Of a stretch of DNA of 64,000 bases, positions 26,908-34,893 are shown piece after piece. The position numbers were made by a program, and so were the translations under genes. Position 1 is the stretch's first letter. Each line of letters opens with the position of its first letter. This DNA comes from DATAWK01 sp036267255 (lineage in GTDB: Bacteria > Acidobacteriota > Terriglobia > Terriglobales > Acidobacteriaceae), in assembly GCA_036267255.1 (NCBI GenBank), contig DATAWK010000003.1:123918-187917 (forward strand), written 5' to 3'. Below the pieces are notes generated by a model. That model had not been told where the DNA came from. It did not search any database and was given only the letters and a program-made list of their open reading frames with translations.

Positions 26908-28286
26908 ATCTCTTTGATCCATTGCCGCATGCAGCCGAGCCTGCCACACGATGGGATGCGCCGCTGGCCGAACGGATGCGGCCCCGAACGCTGGAGGAAT
27001 TCTCCGGCCAGGAGCACTTGATTGGGCCGGGCAAACCGCTGCGCGTACAGATTGAACGCGACGATCCGGCTTCGATGATCTTCTGGGGACCTCCCGGTGT
27101 GGGAAAAACGACTCTGGCCAAGATTCTGGCACATACGACGCGGGCCACATTCATTGAATTTTCTGCCGTTGTTTCGGGCATTCGCGAAATCAAGAACGTT
27201 ATGACGGAGGCCGATGCCGCAGCTCGCTCCGGCATGCGGACGGTGCTTTTTATTGACGAGATTCATCGCTTCAATAAAAGCCAGCAGGATGCTTTTCTGC
27301 CGTACGTCGAGCGTGGTGCGATTCGCCTGATTGGCGCAACCACGGAGAATCCATCGTTTGAGTTGAATGCAGCGTTGCTGTCGCGCTGCCGCGTTTATGT
27401 GCTGCAGCCTTTGAGCGATGAGGAGATTGTGCAACTGCTGCAGCGAGCGCTGGCGGACAAGGAGCGCGGCCTGGGCTTGATGGAAGTGACAGCGGAGAAT
27501 GACACGCTGACGATGATCGCGCAGTTTTCCAGCGGCGATGTGCGGCGCGCCTATAACGCACTCGAAGCAGGCGTGCGATTGGCGGTGGAGGCAAAGCAGA
27601 CGGTTTTGACGCGTCCGATGCTGCAGGATGCGTTGCAACAGCGGACACTACTGTATGACAAGAGCGGCGAAGAACACTACAACCTGATCTCCGCGCTGCA
27701 TAAATCCGTGCGCAACAGCGATGCCGATGCCGCGCTGTACTGGCTGGGACGCATGCTTCGATCGGGCGAAGACCCGATGTATATTGCGCGGCGCGTGGTG
27801 CGGATGGCCGTCGAAGACATTGGACTGGCGGCACCGGAGGCGCTGAACCTGACGCTGAGCGCGCGCGATGCGATGGATTTTCTGGGTTCGCCGGAGGGGG
27901 ATCTGGCGCTGGCGCAGGCGGTGGTGTATCTGGCGCTGGCACCGAAATCGAATGCAGTCTACACGGCCTATAGTGCCGTGCTTTCCGATGTGGAAGCAAC
28001 GCGCGCGGAGCCGGTCCCGTTGCATTTGCGCAATGCGCCGACGAAGCTGATGGAGTCGTTGGGATATAGCGAAGGCTATCAGTATGCCCACAATCAAGAG
28101 GATCGCGTGGCAGACATGGAATGCCTGCCGCCGGGGCTGCTGAATAGGAGCTACTACCATCCAACGGACGAAGGCCGCGAGAAACTGCTGAAGCAGCGCA
28201 TGCTGGAGATTGCGCAGATCCGCAGCAGGAAGCAGAACGAAAGCAAAAAGCCGAACGAAGGAAAATCAAGCAAGAGCAAAAAATGA
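26904..28286 (+). CDS. rarA: Replication-associated recombination protein A (MgsA), AAA+ ATPase
   Basis: 460 aa. Acts at stalled or gapped replication forks. The AAA+ core shows RMRPRTLEEFSGQEHL, Walker A GPPGVGKTT, Walker B VLFIDEIHRF and sensor-1 IGATTENPSF. The C-terminal part has the MgsA signature (LVYLA-like segment, then a YSEGYQYAHNQEDRVADMECLPPGL run that is split around residues 400-425). Length fits the family, apart from a Lys/Ser-rich tail of about 25 residues. It is translationally coupled to the methyltransferase gene. Confidence 0.95.
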   Translation: MNLFDPLPHAAEPATRWDAPLAERMRPRTLEEFSGQEHLIGPGKPLRVQIERDDPASMIFWGPPGVGKTTLAKILAHTTRATFIEFSAVVSGIREIKNVMTEADAAARSGMRTVLFIDEIHRFNKSQQDAFLPYVERGAIRLIGATTENPSFELNAALLSRCRVYVLQPLSDEEIVQLLQRALADKERGLGLMEVTAENDTLTMIAQFSSGDVRRAYNALEAGVRLAVEAKQTVLTRPMLQDALQQRTLLYDKSGEEHYNLISALHKSVRNSDADAALYWLGRMLRSGEDPMYIARRVVRMAVEDIGLAAPEALNLTLSARDAMDFLGSPEGDLALAQAVVYLALAPKSNAVYTAYSAVLSDVEATRAEPVPLHLRNAPTKLMESLGYSEGYQYAHNQEDRVADMECLPPGLLNRSYYHPTDEGREKLLKQRMLEIAQIRSRKQNESKKPNEGKSSKSKK

Positions 28287-28305
28287 TTGCTGACGGCCGG
28301 GGATG

Positions 28306-28923
28306 CTACTCCGCGTACTTTACCGAACAGCCATAGGGTCGCGTGACGGCGGTGGTTACCGGCTTCCCTGCCATGGCTTCCGTCAACGCTGCGGATACAT
28401 AATTTTTTGACCTGGGAATGTCGGCAACATCGGTTGTTGGATGGTCGTCGATGGCGCCCTGATAGATCAATTTGCCACCCGGGTCGATGACATACATATT
28501 CGGCGTCGTTTTTGCGTCGTAGAGCCTGCCGATGGTTCCCGATGGATCGAGGAGGACCGCTGTCGGTGCGGCATGCATTTTTGTCAGATACTGATTTTCC
28601 TCGGCGGCTGTCATGTATCCCTGCTGGCCTTTTGCGGAGGAAATGACGGTGAGCCAAACGACGCCCCGGGCTGTCCACTCGCGTTGCAGGCGCTGCATGT
28701 TGCCGCTGTTGTAGTGCTTCTGGGTGTAAGGGCAGCCGTTGTTATGCCACTCCAGCACCACATATTTTCCTTTGTATTGGGAGAGCGTCTGAGTGTGGCC
28801 GTTGCTGTCCGTTCCGAGGAAGTTGGGAGCTGGATCTCCAACGCGAACGGCAAACGCGGTGGAAACAAGCAGGAGTGCAGACACGGCTACGAGGAATGGA
28901 CGATAGGCATTTTTTAGAGACAT
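28306..28923 (-). CDS. Exported thioredoxin-fold (redoxin, AhpC/TSA-like) protein
   Basis: 205 aa. Signal peptide (about 1-25), then VGDPAPNFLGTDSNGHTQTLSQ, YVVLEWHNNGCPYTQKHY with one peroxidatic-position Cys (CPYT, no resolving Cys in the motif), and LLDPSGTIGRLYDAKTTP, the cis-Pro region. The NNGCPY..KHY form is a known group of redoxins annotated as thioredoxin family. A second Cys lies near the C-terminus (YGCSVKY) and could resolve a disulfide. It follows dsbD on the same strand after 54 bases, so DsbD may reduce it. Confidence 0.82.
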   Translation of the reverse strand: MSLKNAYRPFLVAVSALLLVSTAFAVRVGDPAPNFLGTDSNGHTQTLSQYKGKYVVLEWHNNGCPYTQKHYNSGNMQRLQREWTARGVVWLTVISSAKGQQGYMTAAEENQYLTKMHAAPTAVLLDPSGTIGRLYDAKTTPNMYVIDPGGKLIYQGAIDDHPTTDVADIPRSKNYVSAALTEAMAGKPVTTAVTRPYGCSVKYAE

Positions 28924-28977
28924 ACGGCAGAACTCCGTCCTTCCTATTAGGATGCAGGGCGGCGTTCTGCGTGTTGT

Positions 28978-31119
28978 TTATTGCGGCTTCTGTGCCGCAT
29001 GGATGGCGTCCAGAACGATGCCCGGCGTGAGCACCTCCGGCAGCAGATCGGGCGCAGCGGTTGCGTCTCCGGGATAAAAAACATAGGTTGGTACGCTGCT
29101 GCGGCCCAATTGCGCCAGGGCTTCCGTGATGGCGTCGTCGTGGTTGGTCCAATCGGCGCGCATGAGCGCAATACCGCTGGTGCGAAATGCCTGCTGTACA
29201 TCATCACGGTCGAGCACGACGCGCTCATTCACCTGGCAACTGAGGCACCAGGCAGCGGTGAAATCGATAAACACAGGTTTCCCCTGAGCGCGATAGTCTG
29301 CCAGTTTTTGCGCGCTGTAAGGTTCCCACTGCAGACCGTTGGCATTTTTCTGCTCTGTAGCAGACGCCGCGGTTGAAAAATATTTAGCCGCGACGATGGG
29401 CAGCGAGATGGCCAGTGCCAACAGGATAATGGCGGTGATTGTCGATCCAGCGCGTGCGGGCCAGCGACCCATGGCCCATCCCGCGATGGCTGTCAGCAAA
29501 AATGCTGCGGGCAGCGCCAGCGTAGCAGCATTCAGTCCCGCCACTTGCGCGAAGACCCACACGAGCCAGATGACCGTGAGGAAGATGGGGATGGACGTTG
29601 CCTGCTTGAGATATTCCATCCACGCACCGGGCCGGGGCAGAAGACGCGTCCAGGCCGGTTGCAAGGTCAGCAGAACGTAGGGCAATGCCAATCCCAGTGC
29701 CAGTGCGGTGAAAATGCCGAAGGTAACGAATGCCGGCTGAATAAGAGCATAGCCAATGGCGACACCCAGGAATGGCGCAGCGCACGGAGTTGCTACAACG
29801 GTCGCCAGAACTCCGGTAAAGAAACTGCCGGTATAGCCACCCTTCTGCGCGAGTTCCCCGCCGGCACTGGTGAGGGAGAGGCCGATCTCAAACTGTCCAG
29901 CAAGGGAGAGTCCGAGAAAGAACAAGAGCAGGGCGATGAGAGAAACGAAGATCGGCGACTGGAACTGGAAGCCCCAACCGATATGACTACCACCTGCACG
30001 CAAGAGCAGCAACACGGCAACGATGATCCAGAATGAGACAAGAATCCCCAGCGTATAGGTCAGGCCATGGGCACGCAGGCGCTTGCGTTCTTCTGTGGAA
30101 GACTGCACGAGTGCCAATCCCTTGATGAACAGTACGGGAAAGACACAGGGCATGAGGTTGAGAATGATGCCGCCCAGAAAAGCCAGCAGAAGCACATGCA
30201 GCATGCCCCGTCGTGGTGCAGGCGCCACGGTTGTTTTCAAAAACGCCAGCGGCGCGGTGAATTCATACCCGGTACCGTCCGGCAATTTGATGAGGCCGTG
30301 AACCTGCTTTGGAATGGGTGCACCGCTGGAGTCCTTCAGGATTGTCATCCTGAAGCCGTCGGGCAAAGGCTTTACGTTTTGCGGCGCGGCGTTGGCAATC
30401 AGATATTGGTCGAAGGGATAGAATTCTGCGCTGGAAACGCTGTGGCCAAGATGGACCGTCAAAAGAAGATTCTGCGCATCCTGGGCAGTGGCTACGGTGG
30501 CGCCTGCCGGCAGTGGCCTGGGCAGCGTTTGCCGGGCATGCTGGAAAAGAGGTGCTGTCTGTTGATTTGGCTGGGCTGGACTGGAAGTGAGCGGCAAAGA
30601 AAGCGTGACGGTTCCCTTGCCGGGGATGCAGACCTGACTGCAGACCAGCCAGTGAACATTGGCCTCGATGGGTAGGGAGCTTCCAGTGAGAGCCGCTGTG
30701 GGATGGAGCTGGACGGCAAAGGGAAAGAGGACATCGTGCTCATAACCGAAATCCATGAGCGGCCCGAGCGGTAAGCGCTGCGGCACGGGAAACTGCATGG
30801 GGCCAATGCTGCTGACAGGCATGGAAGCGGGTAGTTTCCATTGCACGGTTGGCGGCAGGCCGGAATCTCCGGCGTTGATCCAATAAATATGCCAACCGGG
30901 ATCGAGATGGAAATGCAGGCCAAGCTGGAAGTTTTGGCCAGCGCTGTTAACGGTCGTGGTGTCTGCCAGCAGCTCCACCTTTAAATGCTGTGCCGTTACG
31001 GGATGCGCAGAGATCATCTGCGCAGAGCATGGGATGCAGGCCAAAACGAATGCGGCCATGGCTGCAGCAAACCAGTGTGACACGGACGAAAGGCGAAGCC
31101 TGGGCATAGAGCGAATCAT
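28978..31119 (-). CDS. dsbD: Thiol:disulfide interchange protein DsbD (protein-disulfide reductase)
   Basis: About 713 aa. An N-terminal signal peptide is followed by a periplasmic DsbD-alpha-like domain (about 35-300) with VHWLVCSQVCIPG, a membrane core of about eight helices (about 330-570) with LMPCVFPVLFIKGLAL and VVATPCAAPFLG, and a C-terminal thioredoxin domain with FTAAWCLSCQVNE. These three Cys pairs carry electrons from cytosolic thioredoxin to periplasmic clients. Either the ATG at 31119 (directly after AAAGGA) or 31107 could be the start. A broken second copy lies at 58.9-59.3 kb. Confidence 0.92.
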   Translation of the reverse strand: MIRSMPRLRLSSVSHWFAAAMAAFVLACIPCSAQMISAHPVTAQHLKVELLADTTTVNSAGQNFQLGLHFHLDPGWHIYWINAGDSGLPPTVQWKLPASMPVSSIGPMQFPVPQRLPLGPLMDFGYEHDVLFPFAVQLHPTAALTGSSLPIEANVHWLVCSQVCIPGKGTVTLSLPLTSSPAQPNQQTAPLFQHARQTLPRPLPAGATVATAQDAQNLLLTVHLGHSVSSAEFYPFDQYLIANAAPQNVKPLPDGFRMTILKDSSGAPIPKQVHGLIKLPDGTGYEFTAPLAFLKTTVAPAPRRGMLHVLLLAFLGGIILNLMPCVFPVLFIKGLALVQSSTEERKRLRAHGLTYTLGILVSFWIIVAVLLLLRAGGSHIGWGFQFQSPIFVSLIALLLFFLGLSLAGQFEIGLSLTSAGGELAQKGGYTGSFFTGVLATVVATPCAAPFLGVAIGYALIQPAFVTFGIFTALALGLALPYVLLTLQPAWTRLLPRPGAWMEYLKQATSIPIFLTVIWLVWVFAQVAGLNAATLALPAAFLLTAIAGWAMGRWPARAGSTITAIILLALAISLPIVAAKYFSTAASATEQKNANGLQWEPYSAQKLADYRAQGKPVFIDFTAAWCLSCQVNERVVLDRDDVQQAFRTSGIALMRADWTNHDDAITEALAQLGRSSVPTYVFYPGDATAAPDLLPEVLTPGIVLDAIHAAQKPQ

Positions 31120-31212
31120 TCCTTTACAGTGTGCAACGTGCACGTCCCTGGATTGATCATTCCATAGAATCGATGGTTTGGTTGCATCGGCAGCAGGCAT
31201 CGTTCGATGGAT

Positions 31213-31641
31213 TCAAGTCTGCGAGGCGGAATGCTGTTCCGCGGACCAGCGCAGATGCTCCTTGAAGATGCAGCGGTCGGCAACAACGCGAATGCCGTGG
31301 GCCTCGGCTTTGGCGATGGCCTCGGGATGCACGATGCCTTCCTGCAGCCATAGATAGGGCGCACCGATGGCAATCGTGTCCTCGACAACTTCAGGAACAA
31401 ACTGCGGCTGGCGGAAGACATTGACTAAGTCGACCTTGAAAGGAATATCGCGCAGAGATGCATAACTTTTTTCGCCGAGCACGCTGTCCATTGTCGGGTT
31501 AACCGGAACGATCTTGTAGCCGCGCCGTTGCATCTGGGCGGAGACGCCGTAACTGGCGCGGTCTGGCTTGTTGGAAAGCCCAACGACGGCAATCGTCCGG
31601 ACTTGTTCCAGAATTTCATCTACCAGTTTTGCTTCGTTCAT
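31213..31641 (-). CDS. CoA-binding domain protein (YccU-like)
   Basis: About 142 aa single Rossmann-like CoA-binding domain: IAVVGLSNKPDRASYGVSA, IVPVNPTMDSVLGEKSY, LVNVFRQPQFVPEVVEDTI, YLWLQEGIVHPEA and a final VVADRCIFKEH. The family is widespread and of unknown cellular role. The ATG at 31641 has an AAGGA eight bases upstream. It follows prfB after 32 bases and precedes dsbD on the same strand. Confidence 0.85.
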   Translation of the reverse strand: MNEAKLVDEILEQVRTIAVVGLSNKPDRASYGVSAQMQRRGYKIVPVNPTMDSVLGEKSYASLRDIPFKVDLVNVFRQPQFVPEVVEDTIAIGAPYLWLQEGIVHPEAIAKAEAHGIRVVADRCIFKEHLRWSAEQHSASQT

Positions 31642-31673
31642 CTCCAATATCCTTCCAAGGAAGCCAGTAGGAG

Positions 31674-32802
31674 TTACTCCAGGTCTTCGATCGGGCCGGA
31701 TGGAAGGCTTCCGTCGCGGCGCAGGCGCAGATACGCGCGAATGAAGATTTCCAGATCACCATCCAGTACGCGGTCCACATCGCCGGTTTCGACGCGCGTG
31801 CGCAGATCTTTCACCATGCGATACGGCTGCAAAACATAGGAGCGAATCTGCGAACCGAAATTGATCTCCAGTTTCGAGTCTTCGATTTTCTTTGTAACCT
31901 GACGCTTCTTCTCCAGCTCGTATTCATAGAGGCGTGAGCGCAACATCTTCATGGCTTTTTCGCGGTTCTTGTGCTGCGAGCGCTCATTCTGGCAGGCAAC
32001 CACGATGTTTGTCGGCAGGTGCGTGATGCGCACCGCGGAATCCGTCGTGTTGACGTGCTGGCCACCTTTGCCGCCGGAACGATAGGTGTCCACGCGCAGC
32101 TCTTCCGGCTTGATGTCGATCTCAATCGAGTCGTCGATCTCCGGAGAAACATAGACGCTGGCAAACGATGTGTGGCGACGCTTTGCCTGATCGAAGGGAG
32201 AGATGCGCACCAGACGATGCACGCCGGTTTCTCCACTGAGCAAGCCGTAGGCGTACTCTCCAGCGACTGTGAAGGTGACCGATTTCACGCCTGCCTCTTC
32301 GCCGGCCTGATAGTCGTTCACGTCCGCTTTGAAGCCCTGCTTCTCAGCCCAACGCAGGTACATGCGCATCAACATCTCGGCCCAATCCTGCGATTCCGTA
32401 CCGCCTGCGCCGGGATGGACGGTAACGATTGCATTGAGAGGATCGGTTTCGGCGGAGAGCATCGTTCGCTCCTCCAGGGCCTCGACAAATTGCTGGAGGC
32501 TCAGGATTTCGCGTTCGAGATCGGCTTCCACGGTTTCGCCCTCGCGCGCCAGCTCAAAATACGCAGCGATATCCTCGGTGCGACGACCGAGCGAGGCATC
32601 GTCTGCCAACAAGGTTTCCAGACGCTTGCGTTCGCGCATTAAAGGCTGCGATACGGCTGGGTTCGACCAAAGTTTAGGATCGGAAATTTTGACTTCAATG
32701 GAAGCGAGTTCTTTGCGCAGTCGATCCGCGTCAAAGATACTCCCGCAGATCACGAACTTTTTCCTCGACTGGAGCGTAAGCAAACTCAAGATCGTTCAGC
32801 AT
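31674..32802 (-). CDS. prfB: Peptide chain release factor 2, expressed by programmed +1 frameshift
   Basis: Terminates translation at UGA and UAA. The main frame contains the stop-recognition tripeptide in VRISPFDQAKRRHTSF and the catalytic GGQ in SGGKGGQHVNTTDSAV. The coding sequence does not start in that frame: an ATG at 32802 opens 23 codons (MLNDLEFAYAPVEEK..., the usual RF2 N-terminus) that end at an in-frame UGA at 32731-32733, where a +1 shift enters the main frame at GAC (Asp). Expression is thus autoregulated by RF2 level. It lies 19 bases after the lnt stop codon, in one transcription unit. Confidence 0.95.
32730..32745 (-). other. prfB programmed +1 frameshift site
   Basis: Read on the minus strand: CGGGAG, TAT, then CTT TGA C. 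The GGGAG lies three bases before the slippery CTT as an internal Shine-Dalgarno-like stimulator, TGA (32731-32733) is the zero-frame stop, and CTTTGAC is the textbook RF2 shift site. Confidence 0.93.
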
Positions 32803-32821
32803 AGCGGAGGTGGACCTGACT

Positions 32822-34486
32822 TTAGGATGGACTGGATTCGCTCTCCATTTGAGGATGCTGGATGCATCCATCGACGGCGAGCACTATGGCAATTATGGCA
32901 CAAAGCCAGGCAAAGATATCGCCATGCAAGGTGTAGAAGGTGTGGTCGGACAAGTAGCCGAAGTTTGCCGCCAGTGAGCTTTCTGTATGACGCGGTAAGC
33001 TCTGCATAACTCTGCCGTAAGGATCAATGGCGGCTGTAACTCCGCTGTTGGTATCCAGTAACAACCAGCGATGATTCTCGATGGCGCGCATGCGTGTCAT
33101 GTTCAGATGCTGCCAGGGAGCGCTGGTATCTCCATACCAGCCGTCGTCGGAGATGTTGACCAGAACATCTGCGCCAAGCAGGGCAAACTGACGAACCTCG
33201 ACGGCGAAGATCGACTCATAACAAATGAATGTTCCATAGTTATGGCCATTCACTGTAAATACAACGCGATGCTTGCCATGAGCCGCCCGACCCACCTGTT
33301 CCGTAAGACTGTGCGCAAACCAAAGTAAATTCTGGAATGGAATGTACTCGCCGAATGGCACCAGATGCATTTTGTCGTAGCGGCCCGCGAAGGCGCCGTC
33401 GGGATTGATGAAGGAAGCGGAGACGTAGACGTCTGTGTTCCGCTGAGCGGGATCTCTCACGGCGGCACTATCGCCCACAATGATGGGCGCATGCGCATCC
33501 TGGGCAAGAGCGGCCATCCAATGTTGAAAACGCGGATCGCTTTCCCAAAAAGGAGCGGGCGATTCCGGCCACAGGATGATATTGATTGGCTTGGCCATTC
33601 GCTTTGTGCTGTCGTGCGAAGAACAGTCCGGAGTTTGCAAAGGCGCGCTGGTCCCGGGCATTCCGGCGATGTAGGGATTGCATCGATCTTCGCTGAGCGC
33701 AGCATAGTGCTGCATCTTGATATCAAAAGCGTCGCCGGACCAGTTATCGTTGCCATCGACATTGAGATTTGGCTGCAGCATCATCGCCGTTGCAGGCGCA
33801 GGTTCCGGTGCAGGCTTCCAACGAGTGCATGCCTGCAGGCATGCAGCAAGGGCGATACCTGCCAGAAGCGTTACCGTACGCGTGCGCCAGCCACGCAACA
33901 AAATTGCGGCGGCGAATGCGCAGTTGACGGCAACAATGAAAAACGAGATTCCATAGACGCCGGTCCACGTTGCCAAGCGGCTGAAGAGTAAATTGTCTAC
34001 CTGAGAGACACCGAGCTGGTTCCAAGGAAAGCTTGTAATGCGGGCGCACGCCAGCTCCATTGCAACCCACAGGAATGGGCTGAAGAATAATGTCCAGCCG
34101 ATTTTCCCGGTCGCTCTGTGTGTGAGGGTAACGAGCAATGCAAAGAGCGCATGGTAGAGGCCAAGATACAAACAGAACAAAACGAGAAGAACGACAGCCA
34201 CGGGGCGCGGAAGATTTCCGTAGAGATACATGGTCTGGTAGATCCAGTAACACGTTCCGCCATACCAGAGAATGCCGCAGAGATATCCCAGAGAAAGATT
34301 GCGCACGATCAGCCGCACGCCGGAGGCTCGGCTACGCAGAAGTAGCGCGCATAGAAGCGGCACAAGCGCACACCAGGCAATGATGACATGCCATGCAGGA
34401 GTAGGCCCGGCGATTGGGAAAGGGAGCACCAGCAGGAAAGCACTCAATGATGCCAGCAGATAGGCAAACGGCCGGGTGCTTTGCAT
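32822..34486 (-). CDS. lnt: Apolipoprotein N-acyltransferase
   Basis: 554 aa inner-membrane enzyme that adds the third acyl chain to lipoproteins. Six or so membrane helices at the N-terminus (about 7-215) are followed by a periplasmic nitrilase-type domain with the catalytic set: Glu in LWPESPAPF, Lys in DKMHLVPFGEYIP and Cys in FICYESIF. A last membrane helix lies near the C-terminus (about 520-545). The insertion around residues 245-285 (DNWSGDAF to APLQTPDC) is longer than in E. coli. It is the first gene of a minus-strand run lnt-prfB-CoA-binding-dsbD-redoxin. Confidence 0.92.
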   Translation of the reverse strand: MQSTRPFAYLLASLSAFLLVLPFPIAGPTPAWHVIIAWCALVPLLCALLLRSRASGVRLIVRNLSLGYLCGILWYGGTCYWIYQTMYLYGNLPRPVAVVLLVLFCLYLGLYHALFALLVTLTHRATGKIGWTLFFSPFLWVAMELACARITSFPWNQLGVSQVDNLLFSRLATWTGVYGISFFIVAVNCAFAAAILLRGWRTRTVTLLAGIALAACLQACTRWKPAPEPAPATAMMLQPNLNVDGNDNWSGDAFDIKMQHYAALSEDRCNPYIAGMPGTSAPLQTPDCSSHDSTKRMAKPINIILWPESPAPFWESDPRFQHWMAALAQDAHAPIIVGDSAAVRDPAQRNTDVYVSASFINPDGAFAGRYDKMHLVPFGEYIPFQNLLWFAHSLTEQVGRAAHGKHRVVFTVNGHNYGTFICYESIFAVEVRQFALLGADVLVNISDDGWYGDTSAPWQHLNMTRMRAIENHRWLLLDTNSGVTAAIDPYGRVMQSLPRHTESSLAANFGYLSDHTFYTLHGDIFAWLCAIIAIVLAVDGCIQHPQMESESSPS

Positions 34487-34609
34487 AGCAGGTGCAGTCT
34501 ACCATCCGGCCAGCATCGGGGTGCCGAAAAATGCGAACTGAGCCGGACAAGAGCGGTACAACAAGGGTTTTAACGTGCAATTTCACTGGTGGAGCGATAC
34601 ACTGCATGC

Positions 34610-34732
34610 ATGTTTGTGTTTACATTTCTCGAACACTTTCTGGTCTGGATGTTTCTGATTGGACTCGTCGGATCGTCGATCGTGGTGATCGTCAGTTTTA
34701 TTGAAGACGTCAAGGAGTCGTTCGAAGATTAA
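34610..34732 (+). CDS. Small single-span membrane protein, 40 aa
   Basis: An ATG-to-TAA frame of 40 codons. After FVFTFLEHF comes a hydrophobic span (LVWMFLIGLVGSSIVVIVSF) and an acidic C-terminus (IEDVKESFED). The hydrophobic core plus charged tail is the pattern of small inner-membrane proteins, and the frame stands alone in a 400-base gap between the divergent lnt gene and the permease. No strong ribosome-binding site is visible (a GGAG sits about 15 bases upstream), and the family is not known to me. It may be a modulator of the downstream permease, which is a guess from position. Confidence 0.5.
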   Translation: MFVFTFLEHFLVWMFLIGLVGSSIVVIVSFIEDVKESFED

Positions 34733-34893
34733 TGCACAGCTCCTGATTTCCTGGATATAAAAGTTCACGTCGTTTTCGTTGACGTTCGTTTGGAATCCAC
34801 CTACACTTCACGAAGTATGTCTTCATTGCAAATATATGCCAGCGGATTGCTAACAGCAGTTAGTTGGCGCGATGGAATGTTGCTCCTCTAACA

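Noticed and set aside
31893..31923. Another TGTAACC on the plus strand
   Set aside because: It lies inside prfB on the antisense strand and the bases 17 positions on (CTCGTAT) do not match the -10 pattern, so it is taken as chance.
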